This document shows positions 1 to 7,939 of a stretch of 64,000 nucleotides of DNA, in pieces. Origin of the DNA: Streptomyces sp. CC0208. GTDB lineage: Bacteria > Actinomycetota > Actinomycetes > Streptomycetales > Streptomycetaceae. Where the stretch lies: NCBI RefSeq assembly GCF_003443735.1, contig NZ_CP031969.1, positions 8,618,001 to 8,682,000 of the forward strand, in the 5' to 3' direction. A model generated the notes under the pieces. That model had not been told where the DNA came from. It saw nothing but the letters and a program-made list of their open reading frames with translations, and did not search any database. The translations under genes and the position numbers were made by a program. Numbering within the stretch: the first letter of the stretch is position 1; each line of letters starts with the position of its first letter.

Positions 1-2
1 GC

Positions 3-191
3 ATCCCCGAGCGTGTCGTGCACGCGCGCGGCGTGACCGCCTACGGCTGGTTCGAGTCGTACGGCGCCTGGGGCGACGAACCGATCAGCAGGTTCACCCG
101 GGCCAAACTGTTCCAGGAGCGCGGCAAGCGCACCGACCTCGCCGTCCGCTTCTCCACCGTCATCGGCGGGCGCGACTCCTCCTGGGCCTGA
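3..191 (+). pseudogene. catalase fragment (5' end outside window, 3' end lost)
   Basis: The frame entering from the left edge reads IPERVVHARG, then a GWFES-type segment and DLAVRFSTV. This is the conserved block around the catalytic histidine (VVHARG) and the following beta strand of haem catalases. After STVIGG the reading diverges from the family and stops at 189-191, far short of the usual 480 or more residues. The next gene begins at 324 and the DNA between carries no recognisable catalase sequence. I read this as the N-terminal piece of a decayed clade 1/3 catalase; the true start lies outside the window. A frameshift followed by deletion would explain it. Bases 192-323 hold nothing I recognise. 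Confidence 0.7.
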
Positions 192-323
192 CCATGACCC
201 ACTCTGTGCCGGACGAACGGCACGTCGTGACCCGCTGAACCAGCGTGCACCAGGCCGGCACCGACGGCGACAACGACGGCATGAGATCGTTGGGCCACCG
301 ATCCGTGAGAGGCGACCCGAACG

Positions 324-1673
324 ATGAATGAGGTGGAGCCCGACGGCTCCGGCACCGCGCCGCGGACGCTGGCCCGGCTGGCTCTGCTCTGCCTGGCGGG
401 AGTGGTCGCGGCGGTGGTGGCCGCGGGTCAGTGGCTGCTTCCGCTGCTGGGCCTCGTGGGCCTCGGCCTGGCGGGTGCGGGCATCTGGTGGGCGCTGGCC
501 CACCGGGGCCTGGCGCGGCTGTGCGGTGCCCTGCTGGCGGTGGCCGCGCCGGTCGCTGTCCTGGTCCTGTACGCGGTCTCCGGCCTGTGGCCGTTCGCGG
601 CCTCGGCCCTGGGCCTGTGGGCGGCGGCACTGGCCTGTGCCAGAAGCGCCCTGCGCCGCCTGCGGGCACCGCGCGCCACGCACTCGCGTCCGGTCCGGCC
701 GCCCCGCAGGCCGGTCCTGATCATGAATCCGCTGTCCGGCGGCGGCAAGGTCGTCCAGCACGCGCTGGTGGAGCGCGCCGAGGCGCTGGGCGCCCGGGTG
801 GTCCTGCTCGACGTGGACAACAGCCCCGATCCGGCGGCGCTGGCCCGCCAGGCCCTCGCGGAGGGCGCGGACCTGCTCGGCGTGGCGGGCGGGGACGGCA
901 CCCAGGCCCTGGTGGCGGGCGTGGCCGCGGACCACGACGTGCCGTTCATGGTCCTCGCCGCCGGGACCCGCAATCACTTCGCGATGGACCTGGGCCTGGA
1001 CCGCGACGATCCGGCAAGCGGCCTCGACGCTCTCACGCACGGCGTGGAGATCCGCGTCGATCTGGGCGACGTGGCGGGCCGGCCCTTCGTGAACACGGTC
1101 TCGTTCGGGACCTACGCGGAGATCGTGCAGAGCCCCGAATACCGCGATGCCAAGGCGTCCACCACGCTGGACCTGCTGCCGGACCTGCTGGTCGGCGGGG
1201 CCGGGGCACAGCTGACCGCCACGGCGGACGGCCGGCGGCTCGACGCCCCGCACGCGCTGCTGGTGAGCAACAATCCCTACGCGCAGGCCGGCCCGCTGGG
1301 TGTCGGACGCAGGTCGCGCCTCGACGGCGGCCGACTCGGTGTGATCAGCCTGCGGATCGAGGGCGCGGCACAGGCCGCCGAACTCGCGCTGCTGGGGGAG
1401 CGGGCCAGCGGGATCACTTCGTCGACCTCGCGCCGGGTGACCGTCACGGCCGACGCGGAGACGATCCCGGTGGCCGTGGACGGCGAAGCGCTGCTGCTGC
1501 CCCAGCCGGTCGTGTGCACCGTACGACCCAAGGCCCTGCGGGTGCGGGTACCGAGAAACCGTCCCGGCGCGCCGTACACTGCCCCGTCCGTGGACTGGCG
1601 CCGTGTGGTGCGCCTCGCCCTCGAACGGACTCCCCTTCCGGCCGTCAAGAACCAGGAGCAGAGCGATGCTTGA
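324..1673 (+). CDS. diacylglycerol/lipid kinase family protein
   Basis: 449 residues. The N-terminal ~120 residues are hydrophobic, with several predicted membrane segments. A DAGK catalytic domain follows: LIMNPLSGGGK at about residue 134, the nucleotide-binding GGDGT motif near 191 and an AAGTRNHFA motif near 213. The C-terminal half fits the beta-rich lobe of the YegS/DgkB-like family. It should phosphorylate a lipid or lipid-like alcohol at the membrane with ATP. Its stop overlaps the start of the downstream PAP2 phosphatase by 8 bp, so kinase and phosphatase are probably translationally coupled and may act on the same lipid pool. The exact substrate cannot be read from sequence. Confidence 0.87.
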   Translation: MNEVEPDGSGTAPRTLARLALLCLAGVVAAVVAAGQWLLPLLGLVGLGLAGAGIWWALAHRGLARLCGALLAVAAPVAVLVLYAVSGLWPFAASALGLWAAALACARSALRRLRAPRATHSRPVRPPRRPVLIMNPLSGGGKVVQHALVERAEALGARVVLLDVDNSPDPAALARQALAEGADLLGVAGGDGTQALVAGVAADHDVPFMVLAAGTRNHFAMDLGLDRDDPASGLDALTHGVEIRVDLGDVAGRPFVNTVSFGTYAEIVQSPEYRDAKASTTLDLLPDLLVGGAGAQLTATADGRRLDAPHALLVSNNPYAQAGPLGVGRRSRLDGGRLGVISLRIEGAAQAAELALLGERASGITSSTSRRVTVTADAETIPVAVDGEALLLPQPVVCTVRPKALRVRVPRNRPGAPYTAPSVDWRRVVRLALERTPLPAVKNQEQSDA

Positions 1674-2271
1674 CCGACCGCAGCCCGAACAGCCGACCTC
1701 CCGAGAGCTGTTGCGGGACCTCGCCGCCCTCGACCAGGCGCTGTACGAGGCCGTCACGGTCACGAAGACACCGGCCCTGGACCACGCCCTGCGGCGGCTG
1801 TCGGCCGCGGCGGACCACTCCAAGATCTCGTTCACGATCGCCGGACTGCTCGCCCTGTGCCCCGGCCGGCCGCGGCGCGCCGCGGCCCTCGGAGTCGCGG
1901 CCATCGGTGTCGCCTCCGCGACCGCGAACATGCTCGGCAAGCGCCTGGTGCGCCGGCCGCGCCCGCACCGCGCCGAGGACTCGCCGTTTCCGGGGCGGCA
2001 TGTGCCGATGCCCGAGTCCGCGTCCTTCCCCTCGGGGCACACGGCGTCCGCGGTCGCCTTCGCGGCGGCGGTCGGACCCGCGCTGCCGGTCGCCACGGTG
2101 CCGCTGGGCCTGTTGGCCTGCGCGGTGGGCTACTCACGGATCCACACCGGGGTGCACTACCCGGGCGACGTGGTCGCCGGTGCCGTCCTCGGCACCGGAG
2201 CGGCCGCCGCGGTCCTCGCGGCCGCCGGACGGAACGGAAACGGTCTCCGTCCCTCACGGCGGGCCGGCTGA
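1666..2271 (+). CDS. PAP2-family phosphatase
   Basis: 201 residues from the ATG at 1666, which overlaps the kinase stop and follows a GGAG sequence; a longer upstream frame is not needed. The three PAP2/acid phosphatase motifs are present: KRLVRRPRP (C1), PSGHTAS (C2) and SRIHTGVHYPGD (C3, with the catalytic histidine). Hydrophobic helices lie between them, as in membrane phosphatidic acid or undecaprenyl pyrophosphate phosphatases. Pairing with the upstream lipid kinase suggests turnover of phosphatidate or a polyprenyl phosphate. Substrate is not determined. Confidence 0.88.
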   Translation: MLDRPQPEQPTSRELLRDLAALDQALYEAVTVTKTPALDHALRRLSAAADHSKISFTIAGLLALCPGRPRRAAALGVAAIGVASATANMLGKRLVRRPRPHRAEDSPFPGRHVPMPESASFPSGHTASAVAFAAAVGPALPVATVPLGLLACAVGYSRIHTGVHYPGDVVAGAVLGTGAAAAVLAAAGRNGNGLRPSRRAG

Positions 2272-2289
2272 ACAAGCCCTGGGCGAGCG

Positions 2290-2913
2290 TCAGTCCGACT
2301 GCGGGGAGCTGTCCTCGGAGCGCGCGGCAGGTTCGCCCGCGTCGGGCGTGGTGTAGAAGACCGAGGTTCCCTGCTTGGTGCGCTGGGCCTGGTTCCTCGC
2401 CACGAGTCCTTCGAGCGTGGTGCGAACGACGGTGGCCTTGATCGTGCGGTCGGGGTGCTGCCTGCCGAGGGCGGTGGAGACCTCGGCCGCTGAGCGGGGT
2501 TCCTTCTGCTCGGCCAGATGGTCCCGGACGAGGTCGACGAGGGTGGGCCCGGACCGTGCGGCCGACGCCTTGGACGCGGCCTTCTTTCCGGTCGGCTTCG
2601 CGGCCTGCTTTCCGGCCGGTGCGGCGGATTTCCGGGTGCCCGGCCGCTCCTGCGAGGCGGCCTTCTTGCGCGGAGCGGGCACCGACGCGGTGGGCGAGGT
2701 GGTGGACGAGACGGCTGCCGCCTGAGTGCCCAGGACCTGCTGGATGTTCAGCAGGACGGTGTGGTCGTGCCGCAGGGCGTCCAACTGGCCTTGGAGCGCC
2801 TCGATTTCCCCGCTGAGGCGCTCTTGTTCCTTGAGGTTGCGTTCGAGGTCACCGGCCACCTGGGTGCTGTACTGCGAGGTCAACTCGGTGGTGGCGGGGG
2901 CGGATTCGGACAT
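2290..2913 (-). CDS. coiled-coil, Lys/Ala-rich linker, winged-helix-like protein
   Basis: 207 residues from the ATG at 2913, which has an AAGAGG ribosome site just upstream; an in-frame extension to 2991 has no supporting signal. Residues ~15-60 form a heptad-rich coiled coil (DLERNLKEQERLSGEIEAL). Residues ~75-130 are a Pro/Ala/Lys-rich tract like histone H1 or HupS tails. Residues ~135-195 look like a small winged helix (LVDLVRDHLAEQKEPRSAAE, then a basic region). This suggests a nucleoid-associated or DNA-binding protein; I do not know a characterised homologue. Transcribed divergently from the Rieske gene. Confidence 0.72.
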   Translation of the reverse strand: MSESAPATTELTSQYSTQVAGDLERNLKEQERLSGEIEALQGQLDALRHDHTVLLNIQQVLGTQAAAVSSTTSPTASVPAPRKKAASQERPGTRKSAAPAGKQAAKPTGKKAASKASAARSGPTLVDLVRDHLAEQKEPRSAAEVSTALGRQHPDRTIKATVVRTTLEGLVARNQAQRTKQGTSVFYTTPDAGEPAARSEDSSPQSD

Positions 2914-2999
2914 GGGCTGGCACCTCTTCCTGGGGCATGGGCGTGCTGGGTCGCCTGCTTCCGGATGCGCGGTGACCAACTCCTGCCGCACGCCTATGT

Positions 3000-3014
3000 C
3001 GTAGTGATACTACG
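3000..3014. promoter_or_regulatory. 15-bp perfect palindrome in divergent intergenic region
   Basis: CGTAGT-GAT-ACTACG is a perfect inverted repeat with 6-bp arms. It lies 87 bp upstream of the leftward coiled-coil gene and 140 bp upstream of the rightward Rieske gene, in the only intergenic region between them. It is too short and lacks a T-run for a terminator, so an operator for a dimeric repressor is more likely. The binding protein is unknown. Confidence 0.45.
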
Positions 3015-3154
3015 CAGGACACCTGTCTTGTTCTGTTCTTGTGCGGCACCTGTACGTCTGAGTGTGCTGACCTTGCCTGGACCTCCCGTCGACGAGCTCC
3101 CGTTCGGCCCTGGTGCCTCGTTTGCCGCACCTGCTCGGGGAGACCCGGTGGCGC

Positions 3155-4141
3155 ATGAGCGTGCGACGACGTCATCCCCGTACACGAGAGAACCGGGTCC
3201 TGCGGCTGTTGGCCCGTCTGGAGCGGGAACCGCGGCAGGACCCGGTGATCGACGGGCTGCGGGCGGGCATACGGTCCCTGCCGCTGGGACGCGGCCGGGA
3301 CCTGCTGCACGGCACGTGGCTGGGGCATCCCGTCCACCCGCTCCTGGTGCAGGTGCCGATCGGCAGCTGGCTGTCCGCCGCCGTCCTGGACGTCACGAAG
3401 GGCCGCCCTCGTGAGGCGGGCCTGCTGGTGGGCGTCGGCCTGGCCGCGGCCGGTCCCGCCGCACTGACGGGTGCCGTGGACTGGGCGGAGCTGCAGCGCC
3501 CGCAGTCGCGTGTCGGGCTGGTGCACGCGGTGTCCAACACGGTGGCCGTCGGCCTGTACACGGCGTCGCTCGTCTGCCGCCTCACCGGCCGTACGCGCGC
3601 GGGCCGGACCCTCGGCTTCCTGGGACTCGCGGCGGTGGGATCAGGGGGCATGCTGGGCGGTCACCTGGCCTACCGGCAGGCCGCCGGCGTCAACCACGCC
3701 GAGGCCGTACCCCATGTCGTCCGGGACCGCTGGCACCGGATCGGCGCGGTGGACGAGTTCCCGCCCGGGCGGCCGGTGCGGCGCGGTGTGGACGACGTGC
3801 CGGTCGTGGTGGTGCGCGAGGCCGACGGGTCGATCCACGCGCTGGCCGACCGATGCAGCCATCTGGCGGGGCCGCTGTCCGAGGGGACGGTCTCCGACGG
3901 ATGCGTGCGGTGCCCCTGGCACGGCAGCGTCTTCCGCCTCTCGGACGGTCTGAACGTCCGCGGCCCGGCCCTCGCCCCGCAGCCGGCCTTCGACGTACGG
4001 GTCACCGACGGACAGGTCGAGCTGCGACTGGTTCGGCGCGACGGGCAGGACGGACGAGAACAGCGAGCCGGAGACGGCCGGGGACCGGATCGGCATCGGA
4101 ACGAGGCAGGACGGGGATCCGCTCATGACCGCACCCACTGA
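3155..4141 (+). CDS. DUF2231 membrane domain plus Rieske [2Fe-2S] protein
   Basis: 328 residues from ATG 3155; another in-frame ATG at 3113 is possible, but GGGGAGA lies 13 bp before 3155. The N-terminal half begins with a basic segment and contains GTWLGHPVHPLLVQVPIG, the DUF2231 signature, with about four membrane helices. The C-terminal ~100 residues are a Rieske domain with C-x-H (DRCSHL) and C-x2-H (CPWHG) cluster ligands. It is probably a membrane-bound electron-transfer protein. The family is common in actinobacteria and its partner is unknown. The last codons overlap the next gene by 17 bp. Confidence 0.85.
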   Translation: MSVRRRHPRTRENRVLRLLARLEREPRQDPVIDGLRAGIRSLPLGRGRDLLHGTWLGHPVHPLLVQVPIGSWLSAAVLDVTKGRPREAGLLVGVGLAAAGPAALTGAVDWAELQRPQSRVGLVHAVSNTVAVGLYTASLVCRLTGRTRAGRTLGFLGLAAVGSGGMLGGHLAYRQAAGVNHAEAVPHVVRDRWHRIGAVDEFPPGRPVRRGVDDVPVVVVREADGSIHALADRCSHLAGPLSEGTVSDGCVRCPWHGSVFRLSDGLNVRGPALAPQPAFDVRVTDGQVELRLVRRDGQDGREQRAGDGRGPDRHRNEAGRGSAHDRTH

Positions 4142-4667
4142 CCACCGCATCGGACGACGGGCCCAGGCCTTCCTGCGGCGCACGGGCCGCGACTACGCGG
4201 GCACGGAGGACCGGCCTCTGCGCGGCTACCTCGCGGCGATGGCGGCGTTCGGCGCGTACACGGCGGGGTGGGCAACCGCGGTACGGCTTCGGGGGCGCCA
4301 GCTGCCCGACCGGCCGGAACCCTGGGACGTCCTCCTGACCTCGGTGGCCACGTTCCGGCTCAGCCGGCTGATCAGCAAGGCGTCGGTGACCAGCCCGTTG
4401 CGCGCCCCCTTCACGACCTACGTGGGACCGCAGGGCCCCGCCGAACTGCACGAGGAGGCGCAGCCCGAGAGCGGCAAGGAGACCGTGGGCGAGCTGATGA
4501 CCTGCCCGTTCTGCATGAGCGTCTGGGTGGCGTCGACCCTGACCGCCGGTCAGCTGCTGTGGCCGCGGGCGACGCGCGCCGCGATGGGCGCGCTGGCGGC
4601 GCTGGCCGGGGCGGACGCGTTGCAGCTGGCCTATGGTGCGCTGGTCGACAGGACCGCCGACGGCTGA
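4125..4667 (+). CDS. DUF1360 family protein
   Basis: 180 residues. The signature ELMTCPFCMSVWVAS, with paired cysteines followed by a hydrophobic helix, is typical of DUF1360 (the family that includes the Bacillus spore-coat-associated YjcA/YlaG group). Two or three hydrophobic segments suggest membrane association. It overlaps the upstream Rieske gene and so shares its transcript. Function is unknown. Confidence 0.78.
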   Translation: MTAPTDHRIGRRAQAFLRRTGRDYAGTEDRPLRGYLAAMAAFGAYTAGWATAVRLRGRQLPDRPEPWDVLLTSVATFRLSRLISKASVTSPLRAPFTTYVGPQGPAELHEEAQPESGKETVGELMTCPFCMSVWVASTLTAGQLLWPRATRAAMGALAALAGADALQLAYGALVDRTADG

Positions 4668-4798
4668 CCCGACGCCCTGCTCATCTGTGGAGTAACCGCT
4701 CAAACGTGCGCAAAGCCACGCTTATCTGTCGTGCTCCTGGGCACTTGGAGGTCACCCTGGAGACAGGGGGACCGTCGGCACCACCCCGAGGAGCGACT

Positions 4799-5977
4799 GT
4801 GGACATGCGCATGGGAGTAGAGGAGGAGTTCCACATCCTGGAAGTGGAAAGCGGACTGCTCGTGCCACGTGCCGACGCGGTCCTGCGACGGCTTCCCCGG
4901 CGCACCTTCACCCGGGAGCTCCACCAGTCCACCGTGGAGTCGAACAGCGGGGTGCACGCCTCCCTGGCCGGTCTGTACGCCGACCTCACCAGAACCAGAC
5001 GGCGGCTCGACGCGGCCGCCTCCTCGCTGGGACTCGCGGTCGCGGCGGCGGGCACCGCACCCCTCGCCCCCGGCGTCTGTGGACACCCCACCGCCGACGC
5101 ACGCTATCGCCACATGGTCGAGGAGTACCGCCAGGTGGCCGACGAGCAGCTCATCTGCGGCGCCCAGGTCCACGTGGACATACCCGACCGCGACACGGCC
5201 GTAGGGGTGATGTGCGCGGTCTCGCCCTGGCTGCCGGTGCTGCTGGCGCTGTCCGCCAGCTCACCGTTCTGGCAGGGCACCGACACCGGCTACGCCAGCT
5301 GGCGCACGCTGCTCTGGCAGCGCTGGCCCACCGCGGGCCCCGTCGGCTGCTTCGCCGACGCGGCCGACTACGACGCCGCCGTGGACGACATGGTCCGTAC
5401 CGGCGTCATCAGCGACCCGGGGATGATCTATTACGACATTCGCCCCTCCGCGCACCTGCCCACGCTGGAACTCCGTATCTGCGACGCCTGTCCGCGGGCG
5501 GAGACCGTGGTGCTCGTCGCGGGCCTGTTCCGTGCCCTGGTGACCGAGGCCCTCGAACTGCGAGCGGCCGGTGCGGCGGTGTGCGACGGCCGCCACGAAT
5601 GGCTGCGCGGCGCCTCCTGGCGAGCTGCCAGGTCCGGCCTGGAGGGTGCCCTGGTCGATCCCGTGACGCACCGGGAGGCTCCCGCCGCCGACGTCGTACG
5701 CGGGCTGCTCGCCCGGTTGCGTCCCGCGCTGGAGGCCCACGGCGACTGGGAGACGGTCAGCGATCTGACCGGGGCGGCCCTGGCGGAGGGCAGCGCCGCC
5801 GAGCGTATGCGTCGCACAGCGCGGGAAGAGGATCTGCTGGCCTGCACCGACCTGCTGATCGCGGAAACCCGCGGCGAGCGGCGGCGTCGCGGGCAGGCTC
5901 CCGTCGCCCGCGGGAAGGTCCCGCGCTTCGTCGCGGGCACGGCGGGTTCCGGTGCACCGGAGGTCCTGGGCAGCTGA
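4799..5977 (+). CDS. GCS2-family carboxylate-amine ligase (YbdK-like)
   Basis: 392 residues from GTG 4799, 5 bp after GAGGAG; ATG 4805 and 4811 are alternatives. The protein opens with GVEEEFHILE, the ATP-grasp-unrelated GCS2 signature. Later GCS2 blocks include AQVHVDIPD and the HLPTLELRICDACP region. Family members are ATP-dependent glutamate-cysteine ligases or, more generally, carboxylate-amine ligases; E. coli YbdK has only weak glutamate-cysteine ligase activity. It precedes a small ORF, an asparagine-synthetase-like gene and a peptidase, which suggests gamma- or alpha-peptide bond formation in a small-peptide pathway rather than glutathione synthesis. Confidence 0.85.
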   Translation: MDMRMGVEEEFHILEVESGLLVPRADAVLRRLPRRTFTRELHQSTVESNSGVHASLAGLYADLTRTRRRLDAAASSLGLAVAAAGTAPLAPGVCGHPTADARYRHMVEEYRQVADEQLICGAQVHVDIPDRDTAVGVMCAVSPWLPVLLALSASSPFWQGTDTGYASWRTLLWQRWPTAGPVGCFADAADYDAAVDDMVRTGVISDPGMIYYDIRPSAHLPTLELRICDACPRAETVVLVAGLFRALVTEALELRAAGAAVCDGRHEWLRGASWRAARSGLEGALVDPVTHREAPAADVVRGLLARLRPALEAHGDWETVSDLTGAALAEGSAAERMRRTAREEDLLACTDLLIAETRGERRRRGQAPVARGKVPRFVAGTAGSGAPEVLGS

Positions 5978-6056
5978 CCCGATTCCGCGCGGCGCGCGTC
6001 CGGGCCGCCCACCCGTCCGTCCTTCACCCGACAAGCCCCGAGGAGAGGTTTCGTCC

Positions 6057-6167
6057 ATGTCCAGCAATTCCGCCCGGGTCGCGACCGGCAGGCGCGACCC
6101 GGGGTCCCCGTCCCGAATCGTGGCCGACGGCTCCTGGGAAGGGGGCGGCGCGTCATGTGCGGTCTGA
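6057..6167 (+). CDS. 36-residue small ORF, possible peptide substrate or coupling leader
   Basis: ATG 6057 follows an unusually strong AGGAGAGG site (6041-6048, 8 bp spacing). The 36-codon frame starts MSSNSARVATGRRDPG and ends SWEGGGASCAV. Its stop (6165-6167) lies inside the start of the amidotransferase gene (ATG 6155), giving a 13-bp overlap. The basic, Ser/Pro-rich N-terminal part and the short Gly/Ser/Cys/Trp tail resemble leader-core organisation, but I know no family match. Translational coupling of the downstream gene is the simpler explanation. That it is translated at all is inferred from the ribosome site and spacing. Confidence 0.45.
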   Translation: MSSNSARVATGRRDPGSPSRIVADGSWEGGGASCAV

Positions 6168-7939
6168 GTGGTGAGATCCGCTTCGACGGCAGCCGACCCG
6201 ACCTGGCGGCCGTCGGGCGCATGACCGACCGGCTCGCCGCCCGCGGACCCGACGGCCAGGGCATCTGGACACAGGGCGCGGTGGCGCTGGGACACCGACG
6301 GCTGAAGATCATCGACCTGTCCGACCTCGGCGCCCAGCCGATGACCGACGCCGACGGCGAGATCACCGGCGTCTTCAACGGCTGCGTCTACAACTACCAG
6401 GAGCTGCGCGAGGAACTCCGGCGCCTCGGGCACCGCTTCAGGTCGACGTCCGACACGGAGGTCGTGCTCCACGCCTACCGGCAGTGGGGAACCGCGTGCG
6501 TGGAGCACTTCCACGGCATGTTCGCCTTCGCGCTCGTCGAGCACCGCACCGGCCGTCTCGTGCTGGGCCGCGACCGGCTGGGGATCAAGCCGCTGTATCT
6601 GGCGCCGACGCCGGACCGGCTGCGGTTCGCCTCCTCCCTGCCCGCCCTCCTGGCCGCCGGGGACGTGGACACCTCCGTCGATCCGGTAGCCGTCCACCAG
6701 TACCTGAGCTGGCACGCCACGGTCGCCCCGCCGCGCACCGTCCTGACCGGGGTGCGCAAACTGCCGCCGGCCACCGTACGGGTCGTCGAACCGGACGGCA
6801 GCCACCGCGACCACCGCTACTGGCAGCCGTCCTACACGCGGCGGCCCGAGTACGCGGACATGGGGCCCGACGAGTGGCGGGACGCCGTGCTGGAGGCGCT
6901 GCGCACGGCCGTACGCCGCCGGATGGTCTCCGACGTGCCGGTCGGCGTCCTGCTCTCCGGCGGCCTGGACTCCAGCCTGATCGTCGCGCTGCTCGCCGAG
7001 GAGGGCCAGCGCGGCCTGAAGACGTTCAGCGTGGGGTTCGAGGCCGAGGGCGGCGAGCAGGGCGACGAGTTCCGCTACTCGGACCTGGTCGCCCGGGAGT
7101 TCGGCACCGACCACCGCCGGATGATGGTGCCCTCGGACCGGGTCTCGACCGCCCTGGACGACGCCGTCGCCGCGATGAGCGAGCCGATGATCAGCCACGA
7201 CGTGGTCGCCTTCCACCTGCTGTCCGAGCAGGTGTCCAAGGAAGTGAAGGTCGTGCAGAGCGGGCAGGGCGCCGACGAGGTGTTCGCCGGCTATCACTGG
7301 TACCCGGAGCTGGCCGCGGTCGGGCGCGAGGAGGAGCCGCAGAGGTACGCCGAGACGTACTTCGACCGCCCCCACGCCGACCTCGAGGGGATCCTCCAGC
7401 CGCACATGCTGCCCGAGGACGACGTGTCGGGCCGTTTCGTCAGGGATCACATGGCACGTCCCGGCGCGCAGACCGCCCTGGACGCGGCGCTGCGGCTGGA
7501 CACGCACGTCATGCTCGTCGACGACCCGGTGAAGCGGGTCGACAACATGACCATGGCCTGGGGACTGGAAGCTCGCGTGCCGTTCCTCGACCACGAACTG
7601 GTGGAGCTGGCCGCGGCCTGCCCACCGGAGCTCAAACTCGCCGACGACGGCAAGGGCATACTGAAGGAAGTCGGCCGCAAGCTCCTGCCGCGGGAGATCG
7701 TCGACCGGCCCAAGGGCTACTTCCCGGTCCCCGCCATCCGGCACATGGCCGGGCCCGTCCTGGACCGGGTGCGCGAGGCGCTCGCCGCGCCCGAGGCGAA
7801 GAAGCGGGGGATCTTCCAGGAGTCGTATGTGGCCGAACTCCTGGCGGCACCCGACGAGCACCGGACCAAACGCGGCGCCAACGCCCTGTGGCAGGTGGCA
7901 CTTCTGGAGATATGGCTGCAGACGCACGGAATCACGTGA
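6155..7939 (+). CDS. asparagine-synthetase-type amidotransferase (N-acetylglutaminylglutamine amidotransferase-like)
   Basis: 594 residues. It starts MCGLSGEIRF, so the N-terminal nucleophile Cys2 of a class II glutamine amidotransferase is present. The glutaminase domain covers about 1-210. The synthetase domain has the SGGLDSS pyrophosphate loop near residue 269. Length and motifs fit the branch annotated as N-acetylglutaminylglutamine amidotransferase, which amidates a dipeptide osmolyte in proteobacteria. The usual partners (GNAT/ATP-grasp synthetase, M42 peptidase) are not here; a GCS2 ligase and an S9 peptidase flank it instead. The real substrate may therefore be a different small peptide. 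Stop overlaps the next start by 4 bp. Confidence 0.85.
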   Translation: MCGLSGEIRFDGSRPDLAAVGRMTDRLAARGPDGQGIWTQGAVALGHRRLKIIDLSDLGAQPMTDADGEITGVFNGCVYNYQELREELRRLGHRFRSTSDTEVVLHAYRQWGTACVEHFHGMFAFALVEHRTGRLVLGRDRLGIKPLYLAPTPDRLRFASSLPALLAAGDVDTSVDPVAVHQYLSWHATVAPPRTVLTGVRKLPPATVRVVEPDGSHRDHRYWQPSYTRRPEYADMGPDEWRDAVLEALRTAVRRRMVSDVPVGVLLSGGLDSSLIVALLAEEGQRGLKTFSVGFEAEGGEQGDEFRYSDLVAREFGTDHRRMMVPSDRVSTALDDAVAAMSEPMISHDVVAFHLLSEQVSKEVKVVQSGQGADEVFAGYHWYPELAAVGREEEPQRYAETYFDRPHADLEGILQPHMLPEDDVSGRFVRDHMARPGAQTALDAALRLDTHVMLVDDPVKRVDNMTMAWGLEARVPFLDHELVELAAACPPELKLADDGKGILKEVGRKLLPREIVDRPKGYFPVPAIRHMAGPVLDRVREALAAPEAKKRGIFQESYVAELLAAPDEHRTKRGANALWQVALLEIWLQTHGIT

